In this document: one piece after another, positions 54,105-63,698 of the stretch | Numbering within the stretch: the stretch's first letter is position 1 | How the letters are laid out: every line of letters begins with the position of its first letter | Assembly (NCBI GenBank): GCA_028871815.1 | Contig: JAGWMJ010000011.1 | Location: 62,001-126,000, forward strand | Reading direction: 5' to 3' | DNA: 64,000 bases | Origin: Armatimonadota bacterium | GTDB lineage: Bacteria > Armatimonadota > Chthonomonadetes > Chthonomonadales > Chthonomonadaceae | Made by a program: the position numbers and the translations under genes | Notes under the pieces: model-generated | Databases searched by the model: none | What the model was told of the DNA's origin: nothing | Seen by the model: only the letters and a program-made list of their open reading frames with translations

Positions 54105-54650
54105 TCAATAGCCGGAATCGAACGGGGAATTGAGCAGCGGACTCTGCTTGAGCCGGCGTCGCGCTTCGTCGTAGCGCTCTTTACTGATCGTTCCTCCGCC
54201 ACGGAGGTGAACCCGGCCGTCCGGTCCTGTTATCGAGCCCGTTGCCCCGGAAGGCTCCGTATTGTCACCCTGCTGTTTCAGCATGCTGCGCGCCTGCGCC
54301 GTAATGGGGTCGGTACCGGCAGTAGTTTGCGGCGACATGCCGTCGCCGGCGGCTGATGGCGAGATAGCGGGGGCGGGCAGACCGCCGGAAGCGCCGGCCA
54401 GGCGGCCGCGCAGGAAAAGCCAGACGGCGAGCCCCACGGCTATCGCCGTGCCGATCCGAACTCCCCACAGTACCGCCTTGACCAGGGCCCCTGCCCCGCC
54501 AGGAGTTTTGCCACCTGCTGCCGGCTCCGCCCAGGGTGGTGGCGCGGCGGGAAACGCCGTTCGATACGCGTGCCCGCACTGTGCGCATGCGCCGGCATCC
54601 AGCGGCGCACGCGCACCACAGCGGGGACAGATCTTCTCCTGGGCGATCAC
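54105..54650 (-). CDS. Zinc-ribbon protein with one TM helix
   Basis: 181 residues. Zinc ribbon at the start, CPRCGARAPLDAGACAQCG (two CXXC). Then a Pro-rich linker, one TM helix (WGVRIGTAIAVGLAVWLFL), a Ser/Thr/Gly-rich stretch and the C-terminal ISKERYDEARRRLKQSPLL, which resembles the short SHOCT-type helix. Start GTG 54650 is about 18 bases after the ThuA stop. Longer starts lie within the ThuA gene. Cytoplasmic ribbon with membrane anchor is likely. Function unknown. Confidence 0.7.
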   Translation of the reverse strand: MIAQEKICPRCGARAPLDAGACAQCGHAYRTAFPAAPPPWAEPAAGGKTPGGAGALVKAVLWGVRIGTAIAVGLAVWLFLRGRLAGASGGLPAPAISPSAAGDGMSPQTTAGTDPITAQARSMLKQQGDNTEPSGATGSITGPDGRVHLRGGGTISKERYDEARRRLKQSPLLNSPFDSGY

Positions 54651-54667
54651 ACCTTTAGAGACGCGCC

Positions 54668-55564
54668 TCAGTGGTTGTTGAGTTGCATGGAACCATGGCC
54701 GATTCCCAGTACAAACTCGATACCACCGGTGATCAGCTTTTGATACAGAGGATCGCGCCACACCTCCTGGCGATGACCAAGCACGGTGTAGAACACCCGG
54801 CCCTTGCCGTATGGCTTGACCCACGCGATCAGGTGATCGCCCGGGGAATTGGCGTTCGGGCTTCCATCCGGCGGCCAGTGATTGATGGAAAGCAAAACAT
54901 GCACATCGGACCGGCTGGAGTTCTTGAGGAGGTAAATCTCATCAAAAACGCGCCACATGCTATTTCCAGCTATCGAGTGCTGGGTTGCATCACCGGTTGC
55001 CATCTCGCCGGCAGGAACGGTCTGCCTGGCTGCTTCTGCAATGGCCCTGGTTGCCGGGTTGTTGGGATCATCGATATGAATGTCGATCGCCGACTGGTTG
55101 TGGTGCTCCTGAAACTCCCCACCCAGCATCTGGATGTATGCGGAGACGCCATCGGTCTGCCCGGGCCACTGATGAAAGGTATCGCTGCCGGAGTGCATGG
55201 CGGCAAAGCCGTGACCTTCATGGATGTAGTCCAGAAAGCCCTGTGGATCGGGAAGTGGCAAAACGCCGGTTGTATTGGCGAAGATGACGGCGTCGTAGTG
55301 ACGCAGCGCATCGCGCGTCATCTTCTGCTGCATCTCGGCATCGGTACGCACGAAATCGGTATCCCACAAGCCGGTCTGCTCGCCCAGCTCCTGTATCGTC
55401 TGCTCGGCAACCGGGATGCTGTCGTGCCGGAAGCCTTTGGTGACCGTAACAACCAGGATGTGCTTTTTGCGGCGCGCCGTAGTGGCGGCTGCCGGCAGTA
55501 CCGCGCCGATGACCAGCATCAGCGCCGGCGCCAGCCAGAAGGCCGAACGAATACCCGAATGCAT
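54668..55564 (-). CDS. Secreted ThuA-domain protein
   Basis: 298 residues. Signal peptide (SAFWLAPALMLVIGAVLPAAA). ThuA fold (class-I glutamine-amidotransferase-like): LVVTVTKGFRHDSIP, DAVIFANTTGVLPLPD, GFAAMHSGSDTFHQWP, LGGEFQEHHNQSA, VFYTVLGHRQEVW. Named from trehalose utilisation, and its actual reaction is unsettled. It follows the glycosidase gene by one base and is probably in the same operon, so a role in processing a sugar product in the periplasm is inferred. Confidence 0.92.
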   Translation of the reverse strand: MHSGIRSAFWLAPALMLVIGAVLPAAATTARRKKHILVVTVTKGFRHDSIPVAEQTIQELGEQTGLWDTDFVRTDAEMQQKMTRDALRHYDAVIFANTTGVLPLPDPQGFLDYIHEGHGFAAMHSGSDTFHQWPGQTDGVSAYIQMLGGEFQEHHNQSAIDIHIDDPNNPATRAIAEAARQTVPAGEMATGDATQHSIAGNSMWRVFDEIYLLKNSSRSDVHVLLSINHWPPDGSPNANSPGDHLIAWVKPYGKGRVFYTVLGHRQEVWRDPLYQKLITGGIEFVLGIGHGSMQLNNH

Positions 55565-55565
55565 T

Positions 55566-58220
55566 TCAGATCTCCTCCGGCGGAACGATCGCGCCGGTGT
55601 TCATATTGATTTTCACACGTGCGGGCCGCGCGCTGTGCCAGCGCTTGTGCCCGTCGATCCAGATCCCAAATCCCTTGAAGTTGGGTGCGTAGACGCCGCC
55701 TCGCCCATCCCAGGCGATGGTGACGGAGTGGCCGCGCAGATGCTGACCATCGAGGAGGTAGTGGCTCCATGCGCCGCGCGGCAGCAAACTGTCCACTTCC
55801 AACACGTCGTCGGACCGCGGCACGATGCCGATAAGACCCGTGATGAGTGGGTCAATCCATGTGGAGTGGTTGTAATCCCGCTGTTCCGTCTTCCATGCAC
55901 CGGTATCGCCGTTATAGTACTCGCCGGTCCATGGATAGACCCGGTCTTGATCGCGGAACTGCGCGCGCGTAAACGACACAAACAGCTCCAGCAGATGGCG
56001 CGGCTGGAGTGCGCAGGCTGGGTAGCTGCGCAGCGTGTTGATCATGGCGCTCATTACCAGACTGTTTGCGTGCGGCCAGGTTGGCCCATTCCACATGCAG
56101 CCGCTGCCACCCGGTCCCAGCCTGTTGGGCCAACCGGTCTGCGAATATGCCGGACAATCTCGCGATGCGGATGCCAGCGGCCAATGCGTCCAGAAATAGT
56201 CGGCGCTGAGCGCGGTGTTCCACAGCGTTTCGTATCCCTTACCCGGCGGCGGCAGATTGAAGTAGAACGGGTAGATTCCGATTATCTCTTTTGCTGGCGA
56301 TGGCTTGAGATCGGAGTACCGCAGTGAGTGAAACCAGTTCGTTGCGGGATTCCAGCAGTGCCGGAGCAAGGCAGCCTGTGTGCTATCGGCCAGGCGCTGG
56401 AGCCGCGCCGCCTCGGCGGCACGCCCCAGTTCCCGATAGATTCTGGCTGCGGCGCCGGCGTTGCCGAAGTTGTAAGCGGTAAGGTCCACGCGTCGCAGAT
56501 GCGTCTCGTCTCCGGGCTTGTTGGTGTGGTAGCCGGCAAACGAGAAGAAGGATGGCTGCCACTCCATTCCGGTCCACCAGTGGCTGTCAACCACCAGGAG
56601 CGGACTGTTATCCCAGCCGTAAACGCGTCGCCAGCCCTCTGCATTGGCGGCAACCGGATCGGCCACACTGGCGAGGCGTTCGCGATCTGCATGGACCTGA
56701 TAGACGTCCCACGCCGTGGATGCGATCCAGTCCGTGTATTGACCGCCCTGTTGGCCGTGAGGCGTGATATGGCTGGGAAATATCCCGTCTGGGCGCGGAT
56801 TCTTGCACCATGTCTGCAGATGGCCCCAAGCGTAGTCGGGATCGCGGAGCCAGCGTGACTCGCGAATCTGGTGGCCGGCGCCATAGCTGATAACGTTGGC
56901 GTACCAGTCGGCGGTCCACCTGCCCTCGGCGAAGGTACGGTACCTGAGGGCGCCCAAACCGGGTTTCATGCTGTTCTTGAGGAGGTTGTACCAGCGATGC
57001 CGGTACATCTTGGTGACCATTGGGTCGCTGCAAGCGAAGACGGCGCAATTCGCCTCAAAGAGCGCGGCGTGGCGCCTTTGCTGTGCGGCGAGCAGCGAAT
57101 CGGGCCGGGCTGAAAGCACCGCGTGAAGGCGAGCGTCGGCCTCGGCTGGCGATCGGCCGGCGGCCATGGCAAACGCCAGGGTGACCGGCTTTCGCGGCTG
57201 TAGGTTCAACCAGAACGAGGTTTGGCGCAGCAGGCCGTCGTCGGCGCCACCGCGCAGATAGACGGGAAAGCCATCCACCAGCCGCTCGTCGGCGAAGCCG
57301 TCCAACGTGCCGCTGAGCTCGGAGTCCATCCTGAGAAATGCGGGCAGTGGCGTCGCACCCGTGTTCTCCAGGCGGATTACCGACACCATCACGTCGTTGC
57401 CGGCGATCCATTTATCGCCACTCACCTGAACGGGAGCGGCTGCGGGACGCGCCGGTCGGTCGCCGGGAGCAAAGCTCGGCTGAAAGCCGTAGAGGCCGGT
57501 ATAGAGGTTCTCGTCGCGGTTGCGGAATGTGAGGCGAATTTCACGAGCAAAGACCGGGGCGGCAAAGCCGATTCTGTTTGGGCCGGCAACCGGGTTCAAG
57601 GGAGCGATCGAGACCTGCCGCCAGCCGCCCTCCATTCGGGTTTCAACCGAAACGGAATCCGGCGGTGCGCAGCCGCCATTGGGCTGGTCACTGTAGAACC
57701 AGACTGTAAGGCCATCGAGTTTGCGCAGGCCGCCGAGGTTAACCTGGTACCAATCGGTGCGGTTACCGCTGCTCCAGCAGGTCCAGCGCTTCTCGGGCAC
57801 AAACGGCTGGGTCAGCGGGTTATCGACGCGGTCGGTGGTGAAGGTGAACGAAGCGAACGCCGTGGGGCCTTCTGCGGGAAGGCCAACCTGATGGACGTGG
57901 CTCGGCATGGAAACGCCATGAGCCGGCGTGTATGCAACACCGTTTACATTCACCACCACTTCGAAGGCGTGAAGGTTGGTGATGTAGAGCAGATGAACGC
58001 TGTCGGGGAAGCCCCAACCCTGCGGATTGCCGGCCCAGAGCAGTTCGCCCGAACTGCCGAACGGCACATCTTCGCTCCAGGGCCGCGCCAGTACGCCGTC
58101 CATATCCAGGCGCTCGGAGGCGAAGATGCGCACCGGTCTCCGGGATGGCGCGGGCGAAGCGCCAACTCCAGATGCCAATGCGGAGGCGGCTGCAATCGCC
58201 TCGCGCCGCGTCAGCTTCAT
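55566..58220 (-). CDS. Secreted MGH1-like glycoside hydrolase with F5/8-like domain
   Basis: 884 residues. Tat-like signal (KLTRREAIAAASALASG). N-terminal beta part, then a discoidin/F5/8-like domain around 155-250 (WYQVNLGGLRKLDGLTVWFY, FAREIRLTFRNRDENLYTG). The (alpha/alpha)6 barrel follows from about 380, with WNGPTWPHANSLVMSAMINT typical of MGH1-like and GH63-like glucosidases and a C-terminal beta cap. The catalytic acids cannot be named with certainty. Starts inside the malate dehydrogenase stop (ATGA). Probably hydrolyses an alpha-linked sugar outside the cytoplasm. Confidence 0.88.
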   Translation of the reverse strand: MKLTRREAIAAASALASGVGASPAPSRRPVRIFASERLDMDGVLARPWSEDVPFGSSGELLWAGNPQGWGFPDSVHLLYITNLHAFEVVVNVNGVAYTPAHGVSMPSHVHQVGLPAEGPTAFASFTFTTDRVDNPLTQPFVPEKRWTCWSSGNRTDWYQVNLGGLRKLDGLTVWFYSDQPNGGCAPPDSVSVETRMEGGWRQVSIAPLNPVAGPNRIGFAAPVFAREIRLTFRNRDENLYTGLYGFQPSFAPGDRPARPAAAPVQVSGDKWIAGNDVMVSVIRLENTGATPLPAFLRMDSELSGTLDGFADERLVDGFPVYLRGGADDGLLRQTSFWLNLQPRKPVTLAFAMAAGRSPAEADARLHAVLSARPDSLLAAQQRRHAALFEANCAVFACSDPMVTKMYRHRWYNLLKNSMKPGLGALRYRTFAEGRWTADWYANVISYGAGHQIRESRWLRDPDYAWGHLQTWCKNPRPDGIFPSHITPHGQQGGQYTDWIASTAWDVYQVHADRERLASVADPVAANAEGWRRVYGWDNSPLLVVDSHWWTGMEWQPSFFSFAGYHTNKPGDETHLRRVDLTAYNFGNAGAAARIYRELGRAAEAARLQRLADSTQAALLRHCWNPATNWFHSLRYSDLKPSPAKEIIGIYPFYFNLPPPGKGYETLWNTALSADYFWTHWPLASASRDCPAYSQTGWPNRLGPGGSGCMWNGPTWPHANSLVMSAMINTLRSYPACALQPRHLLELFVSFTRAQFRDQDRVYPWTGEYYNGDTGAWKTEQRDYNHSTWIDPLITGLIGIVPRSDDVLEVDSLLPRGAWSHYLLDGQHLRGHSVTIAWDGRGGVYAPNFKGFGIWIDGHKRWHSARPARVKINMNTGAIVPPEEI

Positions 58221-59173
58221 GGCAACAGCGGCGGATCGAAGCTGCGCAATGCGGCAACCAGGTCCGTAACGGAGGCGGCCGACGCGTGGAGAGCGGAACG
58301 CTCCGATGAGGTCAGTTCCATGCCCACAACTTCCTCCACGCCATTGGCGCCGAGGCGCGCAGGCAGGCCCACGTACAGGTTATCGATTCCGTATCCGCCT
58401 CCGTTGGCTCCGCTGTATACGGAGCACGGGAGGATGCGGTTGCGATCGTTGAGTACCGCGTCGATCATCTGCGCCAGTGCGGCGGATGGAGCATAGAAGG
58501 CGCTGCCCGTTTTGAGCAGGCCGACGATTTCACCGCCGCCTTTGCGGGTCCTCTCAACGATCCGCTCCAGCCGATCCGGCTTGATGAGCTGCGAAACCGG
58601 CACACCGCCTGCGGTAGTGCAGCCCACGATGGGAACCATGTCGTCGCCGTGGCCGCCCAACACCCACGCGCTGATCTCTGCCACCGAGATGTTGAGTTCC
58701 ATCGCCAGAAATGCACGGAAGCGGGCCGTGTCCAGAATGCCGGCCTGGCCGAAGACGCGCTGTGGCGGCAAGCCGCTGGTGTGAAGCGCCACATGACACA
58801 TCGCATCCAGCGGGTTGGTGAGCAGGATGAGGATGGCGCCGGGCGAAGCCGAAACGGCTGCGCCGGTCACATCGCGCACGATGCCGGCATTCACCTTCAG
58901 CAGGTCATCACGGCTCATGCCGGGCTTTCGTGGAAGTCCGCTGGTGATCACCACGATGCTGCTGCCCGCAGTGTCGTCCCAATCGTTGGTACCGGTGATG
59001 CGGGCATCCGATCCGATAACCGGCATGGCCTCGAGCAGGTCCAGGGCCTTGCCCTGCGGCATCCCCTCAACAATATCAAACAGAACAACGTCGACATCAC
59101 CGCGGAGCGCAAGCCAGTGGGCCAGCGTAGCGCCGGTCTGTCCGGCGCCCGCGATCGTAACTCTCTTTCTCAT
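58217..59173 (-). CDS. mdh: Malate dehydrogenase (LDH-like type)
   Basis: 318 residues. Nucleotide-binding GAGQTGATLA, the MDH-determining SGLPRKPGMSRDDLL with the substrate Arg, LLTNPLDAM, LDTARFR and catalytic ISAWVLGGHGDDMVP. Converts malate and oxaloacetate in the TCA cycle with NAD. Ribosome site GAGGAA lies shortly before ATG 59173. It follows isocitrate dehydrogenase by 29 bases. Its stop overlaps the glycosidase start, an odd pairing. Confidence 0.95.
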   Translation of the reverse strand: MRKRVTIAGAGQTGATLAHWLALRGDVDVVLFDIVEGMPQGKALDLLEAMPVIGSDARITGTNDWDDTAGSSIVVITSGLPRKPGMSRDDLLKVNAGIVRDVTGAAVSASPGAILILLTNPLDAMCHVALHTSGLPPQRVFGQAGILDTARFRAFLAMELNISVAEISAWVLGGHGDDMVPIVGCTTAGGVPVSQLIKPDRLERIVERTRKGGGEIVGLLKTGSAFYAPSAALAQMIDAVLNDRNRILPCSVYSGANGGGYGIDNLYVGLPARLGANGVEEVVGMELTSSERSALHASAASVTDLVAALRSFDPPLLP

Positions 59174-59202
59174 GTTTCCTCTTTGCTTTGCAGAGCGCCG
59201 GC

Positions 59203-60276
59203 TCAGGCAGCCTGCATGGTTTGGATAATGGCGTCGGCCATCTGGCTGGTGCCGACCGCGGTGGGATCACTGCGGTCCGGCTTCATGTCGTAGGTCACCT
59301 GTTTGCCTGCGGCAATCACGGCGGCCACGGCGCTTTCCAGCCGGTTTGCCGCCTCCTCCTCGTGAAGGTGGCGGAGCATCAGCACACCGCTCAGAATGAG
59401 CGCTGTGGGGTTCACCTTGTTCTGACCTTTGTACTTCGGCGCGGAGCCGTGAGTCGGCTCAAAAAGCGCGGCGTGGTGACCAATGTTGGCGCCCGGCGCC
59501 ACACCAAGGCCACCGACCAGGCCCGCGCAGAGGTCCGACAGGATATCTCCGTAGAGATTCGGCAGCACCAGCACGTCGTACAACTCCGGCTTTTGAACCA
59601 GCTGCATGCACATGTTGTCGACCAGGACCTCGTGATACTCGATGTCGCGATACTCCTCCGCAACCTGTCCGCAGACGCGGAAGAAGAGGCCATCGGTGAA
59701 CTTCATGATGTTGGCCTTGGCCACCGAAGTCACCTTGCGGCGTCCGTTTGCCCGGGCGTAGTCAAATGCAAATCGGGCAATGCGCTCCGTGCCGGTGGTA
59801 GAGATCGGTTTGATTGAGATGGCTGCATCCGCCGCTATCTTGCCCCCGGCCATGTCGATAATCGTCCGCGCTTCGGCCGAGTGCGCCTCGTACTCCACGC
59901 CGGCGTACAGATCCTCGGTGTTTTCGCGAACCACAACCAGGTCCACATCCTGGTAGCGAGAGCGAATGCCCGGGTAGTATTTGCACGGCCGAAGGCATGC
60001 GTAGAGGTCCAGCTCCTTGCGCAGCGCCACATTCACCGACCGGAATCCTGTACCGATCGGCGTGGTGATGGGCCCTTTCAGCGCCACGCGATTCCGGCGG
60101 ATGCTGTCGATAACTTCCTGCGGCAGCGGCGTGCCGCGGCTCGCCATGACGTCGACGCCGGCATCCTGCACATCCCAGTTGAACTCAACGCCGGTGGCTT
60201 CCAAAACGCGGCGGGCCGCCTGCACCAGTTCAGGGCCGGTACCGTCGCCACGAATAAGCGTAACGTTATGCGCCAA
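59203..60276 (-). CDS. NAD-type isocitrate dehydrogenase
   Basis: 357 residues from TTG 60276, with AAGGAG 6 bases upstream. [32 protein letters not shown], the substrate motif [18 protein letters not shown] and [15 protein letters not shown] (metal-binding Asp) are all present. The GTGFRS and NTEDLY patterns fit the short NAD-dependent IDH branch rather than isopropylmalate dehydrogenase. Oxidative decarboxylation of isocitrate in the TCA cycle. The frame is open far upstream (to 60783), but that part overlaps the AIM24 gene and is rejected. Confidence 0.93.
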   Translation of the reverse strand: MAHNVTLIRGDGTGPELVQAARRVLEATGVEFNWDVQDAGVDVMASRGTPLPQEVIDSIRRNRVALKGPITTPIGTGFRSVNVALRKELDLYACLRPCKYYPGIRSRYQDVDLVVVRENTEDLYAGVEYEAHSAEARTIIDMAGGKIAADAAISIKPISTTGTERIARFAFDYARANGRRKVTSVAKANIMKFTDGLFFRVCGQVAEEYRDIEYHEVLVDNMCMQLVQKPELYDVLVLPNLYGDILSDLCAGLVGGLGVAPGANIGHHAALFEPTHGSAPKYKGQNKVNPTALILSGVLMLRHLHEEEAANRLESAVAAVIAAGKQVTYDMKPDRSDPTAVGTSQMADAIIQTMQAA

Positions 60277-60335
60277 TGCGAACTCCTTGGTGCCCCGGCC
60301 GCATCGCGCCGGCGCGATGCGGCGGATGAGCGAGA

Positions 60336-61061
60336 TTACAGATTTCCGAGTACGTCGCCGAGTACGTTTCCAAGGCCGCTGCTGGCGGTATTGGTGGTTT
60401 GGTGAGCAAGAATGGCGCCCGCCATGCGCGAGAACGGCATGGTTGAGAGGATCACGTGTCCGGGTCCGACCATCGAGATCAGAAAGATGCCTTCGCCGCC
60501 GAACAGCGTGTTCTGGAGCCCGCCGATGAACTCCACGTCGTAACTTACCGATTCCTGAAACGCCACCGCGCAGCCGGCTTCCACACGGAGCCGCTGACCC
60601 GGCTGCAAGTCGAACTCCACAAAGTTGCCACCACCGTGTATGAACGCGTCGCCCATACCAGCCAGGCGCTGCAGTATGAAGCCGGCGCCGCCAAAGAACC
60701 CGGCGCCCAGCCGCTTCGTAAGCGCAATGCTGACCTGTACGGAGGTCTGGCTGAAGAGGAACGACTCCTTGGAGCAGAGCCATGCGTCGTTCTTCAGCGT
60801 CAGCTGCCTTGTGTGCCCGGGATAGTGTGCAGCGAAAGCCACCACTCCCGGCGCTCCCACGGCCTGAAAATGCGAGAAGAACGCGGTAGAGCCGCCGAGC
60901 ATCCGCCCGAGGCCAGCCATCAGCCCGCCGGTCATTTTGGTATTGATCTGCACCGAATCGGTGAGGTAGATCATGGCGCCGGCTTCGGCCTGAACCTCCT
61001 CGCCGGGCTGAAGCTCAACAGAAACGCACTGCATGACATCGCCGATTACGCGGTACTCCAT
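60336..61061 (-). CDS. AIM24/TIGR00266 family protein
   Basis: 241 residues. Starts at ATG 61061, GGAGG 6 bases upstream. Beta-helix-like repeat: [20 protein letters not shown], then [20 protein letters not shown], and two Gly/Phe-rich turns ([30 protein letters not shown]). The last residues ([13 protein letters not shown]) are hydrophobic. The family is common, sometimes near phosphatases or kinases, but its biochemical role is unknown. Lies between obg and isocitrate dehydrogenase. Confidence 0.93.
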   Translation of the reverse strand: MEYRVIGDVMQCVSVELQPGEEVQAEAGAMIYLTDSVQINTKMTGGLMAGLGRMLGGSTAFFSHFQAVGAPGVVAFAAHYPGHTRQLTLKNDAWLCSKESFLFSQTSVQVSIALTKRLGAGFFGGAGFILQRLAGMGDAFIHGGGNFVEFDLQPGQRLRVEAGCAVAFQESVSYDVEFIGGLQNTLFGGEGIFLISMVGPGHVILSTMPFSRMAGAILAHQTTNTASSGLGNVLGDVLGNL

Positions 61062-61193
61062 CACTGGCCTCCAATCCGAGAAACTGGCGCGGCGGGAACC
61101 GCACAACCATTATAGTGCGTTTCGAGGCTCCGGCGAGATTCGGAGCAGCCGCGGACGCAATGCGGTTCCGTTTCCGACGAGCTCAGGGCTGCA

Positions 61194-61211
61194 GCCCCGG
61201 TTAACCGGGGC
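61194..61211. terminator. Palindrome after obg
   Basis: Perfect 18-base palindrome GCCCCGGTTAACCGGGGC, 48 bases beyond the obg stop (minus strand). Can form a compact hairpin. No T-run follows on the minus strand, so terminator function is only possible. Confidence 0.4.
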
Positions 61212-61258
61212 CGTGCCGCACGATTGCATTCTGCGGCTGCATGTTCAGCCCGCAGTCT

Positions 61259-62653
61259 CTATTTCGCCGCCGCCGGCTGCCGGCGCTGCTTCTTGCGATC
61301 CTGTTTACCCGGCTTTCGCCGGCCGTCGGGGCCGATGCCTGTTTCTGCCGGACCCTGAGTTTCGTCCCAGGTGTCTTCGTCCTCAAATGAGAACTCCACG
61401 GTGCGGATGCGCACGGTGTCGCCATCTGCCGCGCCGAGCGCCCGGAGCTTGCGCACCACGCCCAGGCGCTCCAGGGTTCGCTGCAGCCGGCGGACCGCGT
61501 GCTCATTGCCGAAGTCGGTCATGGCTACCAACCGCTCCAGCGAGCGGCCCTTGACGCACCACGCCAGGTCTGCGTCGCGCTCCACGGCCCATGAGGTATC
61601 GGCAGTGTCCGGAGGACCGGAAATCAGTACATGGTCGTCGACGGCGGTCGCGACGGGCGGCGGCAGCATTGCGGCAATAGCGAAAACAAGCTCGCGCACT
61701 CCGGCATGGGTTGCTGCCGAGATGCAGACCACGGTGCGGCGACGTTTGCGCAGCGCGCGGCGCACCTGCTCCACCCGCTCCGGATCGGCGATGTCGATTT
61801 TGTTGAGCGCAACCAGCTGCGGCAGGCGGGCCAGGCGCGGATTGTACTGCTTCAACTCGCGGTTGATGATCTCATAATCCTGCAGCGGATCACGACCGTC
61901 GACTCCGCCGACGTCCAGCACGTGCACCAGCAGGCGGGTACGTTCCAGGTGGCGGAGGAACTCGCGTCCGAGCCCTGCGCCGGCGCTGGCGCCTTCGATC
62001 AGTCCCGGCATGTCGGCCATAACAAAGCTGCGCTCGTCATCGATACGAACAACGCCAAGGTGCGGGATGAGCGTTGTAAATGGGTAGTTCGCAATTTTGG
62101 GACGCGCGGCCGATACCGCGCTGATTAACGTCGACTTGCCGGCGTTTGGGAAGCCGAGCAGCGCGACGTCGGCCAGCAGCTTCAACTCAACGCGCACGCG
62201 AAACTGTTCGCCGGGCTCACCCAATTCCGCAAAGCGTGGCGCCTGATGGATGCTGCTGGCAAAATGCGCATTACCGCGCCCGCCAACACCACCGTGAGCA
62301 ACGATGCCGGATGCGCCTGGAGCCACCAGGTCCGCTAACACGGCGCCGGTTTCGGCGTTGGTTACCACCGTTCCCGGCGGCACCTTCACAATCATGTCGG
62401 CGCCGTTGCGGCCAAACATATCCTTGCTGCCGCCATCCGAACCACGCTCGGCAGCGTACTTGTGATGGTAGCGAAGGTGCAACAATGTGGTCAGGTTGGA
62501 ATCGACCGTAAAGAGGACGTTTCCGCCATGACCGCCGTCACCGCCATTCGGGCCACCATGCGGAACGTACTTCTCTTTACGAAAAGTCACCATCCCGGCG
62601 CCACCGCTGCCGCCGGCAACCTCGAACTCCACTTCGTCTACAAAGATGCTCAT
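61259..62653 (-). CDS. obg: Obg-family ribosome-associated GTPase
   Basis: 464 residues from ATG 62653. Obg fold first (IFVDEVEFEVAGGSGGAGMV, HGGPNGGDGGHGG), then the G domain with GFPNAGKST, ADMPGLIEGA and ALNKIDI, and a C-terminal OCT domain (about 350-430), ending in a basic tail. Acts in 50S subunit assembly and stress signalling. Starts 81 bases downstream of the 3' end of tmRNA on the same strand. Longer ORFs to 62773 would run into ssrA. Confidence 0.95.
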   Translation of the reverse strand: MSIFVDEVEFEVAGGSGGAGMVTFRKEKYVPHGGPNGGDGGHGGNVLFTVDSNLTTLLHLRYHHKYAAERGSDGGSKDMFGRNGADMIVKVPPGTVVTNAETGAVLADLVAPGASGIVAHGGVGGRGNAHFASSIHQAPRFAELGEPGEQFRVRVELKLLADVALLGFPNAGKSTLISAVSAARPKIANYPFTTLIPHLGVVRIDDERSFVMADMPGLIEGASAGAGLGREFLRHLERTRLLVHVLDVGGVDGRDPLQDYEIINRELKQYNPRLARLPQLVALNKIDIADPERVEQVRRALRKRRRTVVCISAATHAGVRELVFAIAAMLPPPVATAVDDHVLISGPPDTADTSWAVERDADLAWCVKGRSLERLVAMTDFGNEHAVRRLQRTLERLGVVRKLRALGAADGDTVRIRTVEFSFEDEDTWDETQGPAETGIGPDGRRKPGKQDRKKQRRQPAAAK

Positions 62654-62733
62654 AAACAGCCGCACTCCGTCGGTCCTGACCGGCGCCACACAGCAAGCCG
62701 GCCGCCGGAGCATGCTCCGTGGCCGGCTTGAAT

Positions 62734-63087
62734 TGGTGGAGGTGGGGAGACTCGAACTCCCGTCCCCAACCACTCAACCCCCTGCGTCTACGAGCGTATC
62801 TCCCTCGTTTGTCTCGCGGCGATCTACCTGGGGAGCCCTGCTGACCGCGCGCCAGCCGCCCTTTGATTTTCCTGCCTGGCCGGGCGGCCCCACCAGGCTG
62901 GTGAGTTGGATTTAGTTACGCCCGTTTACCGCTCGTCCAACTGGAGCGGTGCGGACGCGCGGCCATCAGGCCGCGAGCGCGTAGTTTTGTGTGTTCGCGT
63001 TTAGGTTTTTGCCGCTTTTAACGAGGCCTGCGGCACCTCGACTCGCTGCAGAAGGTAACGTGCGCCGGGTCGACACCAATCACCCCC
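62734..63087 (-). ncRNA. ssrA: tmRNA
   Basis: 354 nt. The 5' end GGGGGTGATTGGTGTCGACC and 3' end CACCTCCACCA pair as a 7-base acceptor stem (one G-U), with CCA encoded. The T-arm is GGGAGTTCGAGTCTCCC. Between them lie the resume codon and tag (see next entry), pseudoknot-like GC-rich blocks and the characteristic tail GACGCAGGGGGTTGAGTGG. It rescues stalled ribosomes with SmpB. A long plus-strand frame here is only a shadow. Confidence 0.95.
62966..62998 (-). other. tmRNA tag-peptide reading frame
   Basis: GCG resume codon at 62998 followed by a ten-residue tag, ANTQNYALAA, and TGA. The ALAA end is the usual degron for ClpXP and related proteases. The middle (T-Q-N) differs from the common D-E-N of other bacteria. 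Confidence 0.9.
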
Positions 63088-63326
63088 ATACATACTTCTA
63101 CCAGTATACTGCCACAAAAGTTCGTCAGGCGGAAAAGTCGTCCGATGCAGCACGGATTCTGTCACCAAAAGCCGCGGCGAGCGTTGGCAAACGGAAGTGG
63201 AGGCAGAGCCGGAAGCGGAGCCGTGGATCGTCTGGCAAGCGGCCTTGCCTGCATGGAGGCGTCGCGGACATCAGCCGTGCGGCGACGGGCCGTTGCCAGC
63301 CGACGCAGCGGTTGGAATCGGGCGTC

Positions 63327-63698
63327 TCACTCGTCCAGCTCGTCCGGGACAGGTGCCGACGGGTTGGCCTTCTGACAGCCAGCGCGCAGCGAAGCAACGC
63401 AGCGCCTGTATCGCCGGTGTTCTACTCGCCGGAGTAGCACCCACGGCAGGTGATAGTGCGGCCACAGCGCTATTGCGGCACGACCGAGCACGGCGGCACG
63501 ACGGAGGCGCCCGGCGTTGATCGCCTCAGCGGTGGCCGCCATGAGCGAGATGGATGCGTGGGCCCTCCAGAGCCTGAATCGGGCGCGCGGTACCATGAAC
63601 GGCAACGAGAGTAGAAAGAGACACGTCCGGATCGTGTCCCGCAACCGCGCTCGTCCCTCGGGTATGGGTCGCTCTGACCCGCTGGCGGCACGGTTCAC
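63327..63698 (-). CDS. Small hypothetical protein, GTG start
   Basis: 123 residues. GTG 63698 overlaps the previous gene's stop (GTGA), which supports coupling. One hydrophobic stretch (IRTCLFLLSLPFMV, about 25-38) and helical segments (AINAGRLRRAAVLGRAAIAL) suggest a membrane-associated helical protein. No family recognised. ATG 63740 adds 14 residues inside the neighbour and is less likely. The region 63088-63326 shows no gene. Confidence 0.5.
   Translation of the reverse strand: MNRAASGSERPIPEGRARLRDTIRTCLFLLSLPFMVPRARFRLWRAHASISLMAATAEAINAGRLRRAAVLGRAAIALWPHYHLPWVLLRRVEHRRYRRCVASLRAGCQKANPSAPVPDELDE

Noticed and set aside
57222-58496. 424-residue plus-strand frame opposite the glycosidase and mdh
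   Set aside because: Crosses two well-supported genes antisense, with no domain pattern.
59203-60783. 526-residue version of isocitrate dehydrogenase
   Set aside because: The extra N-terminal 169 residues overlap the AIM24 gene in another frame and look unlike any IDH. TTG 60276 has a good ribosome site.
63125-63397. Minus-strand 90-residue frame downstream of the hypothetical pair
   Set aside because: Arg-rich, no ribosome site, and largely overlaps the 123-aa gene in another frame.
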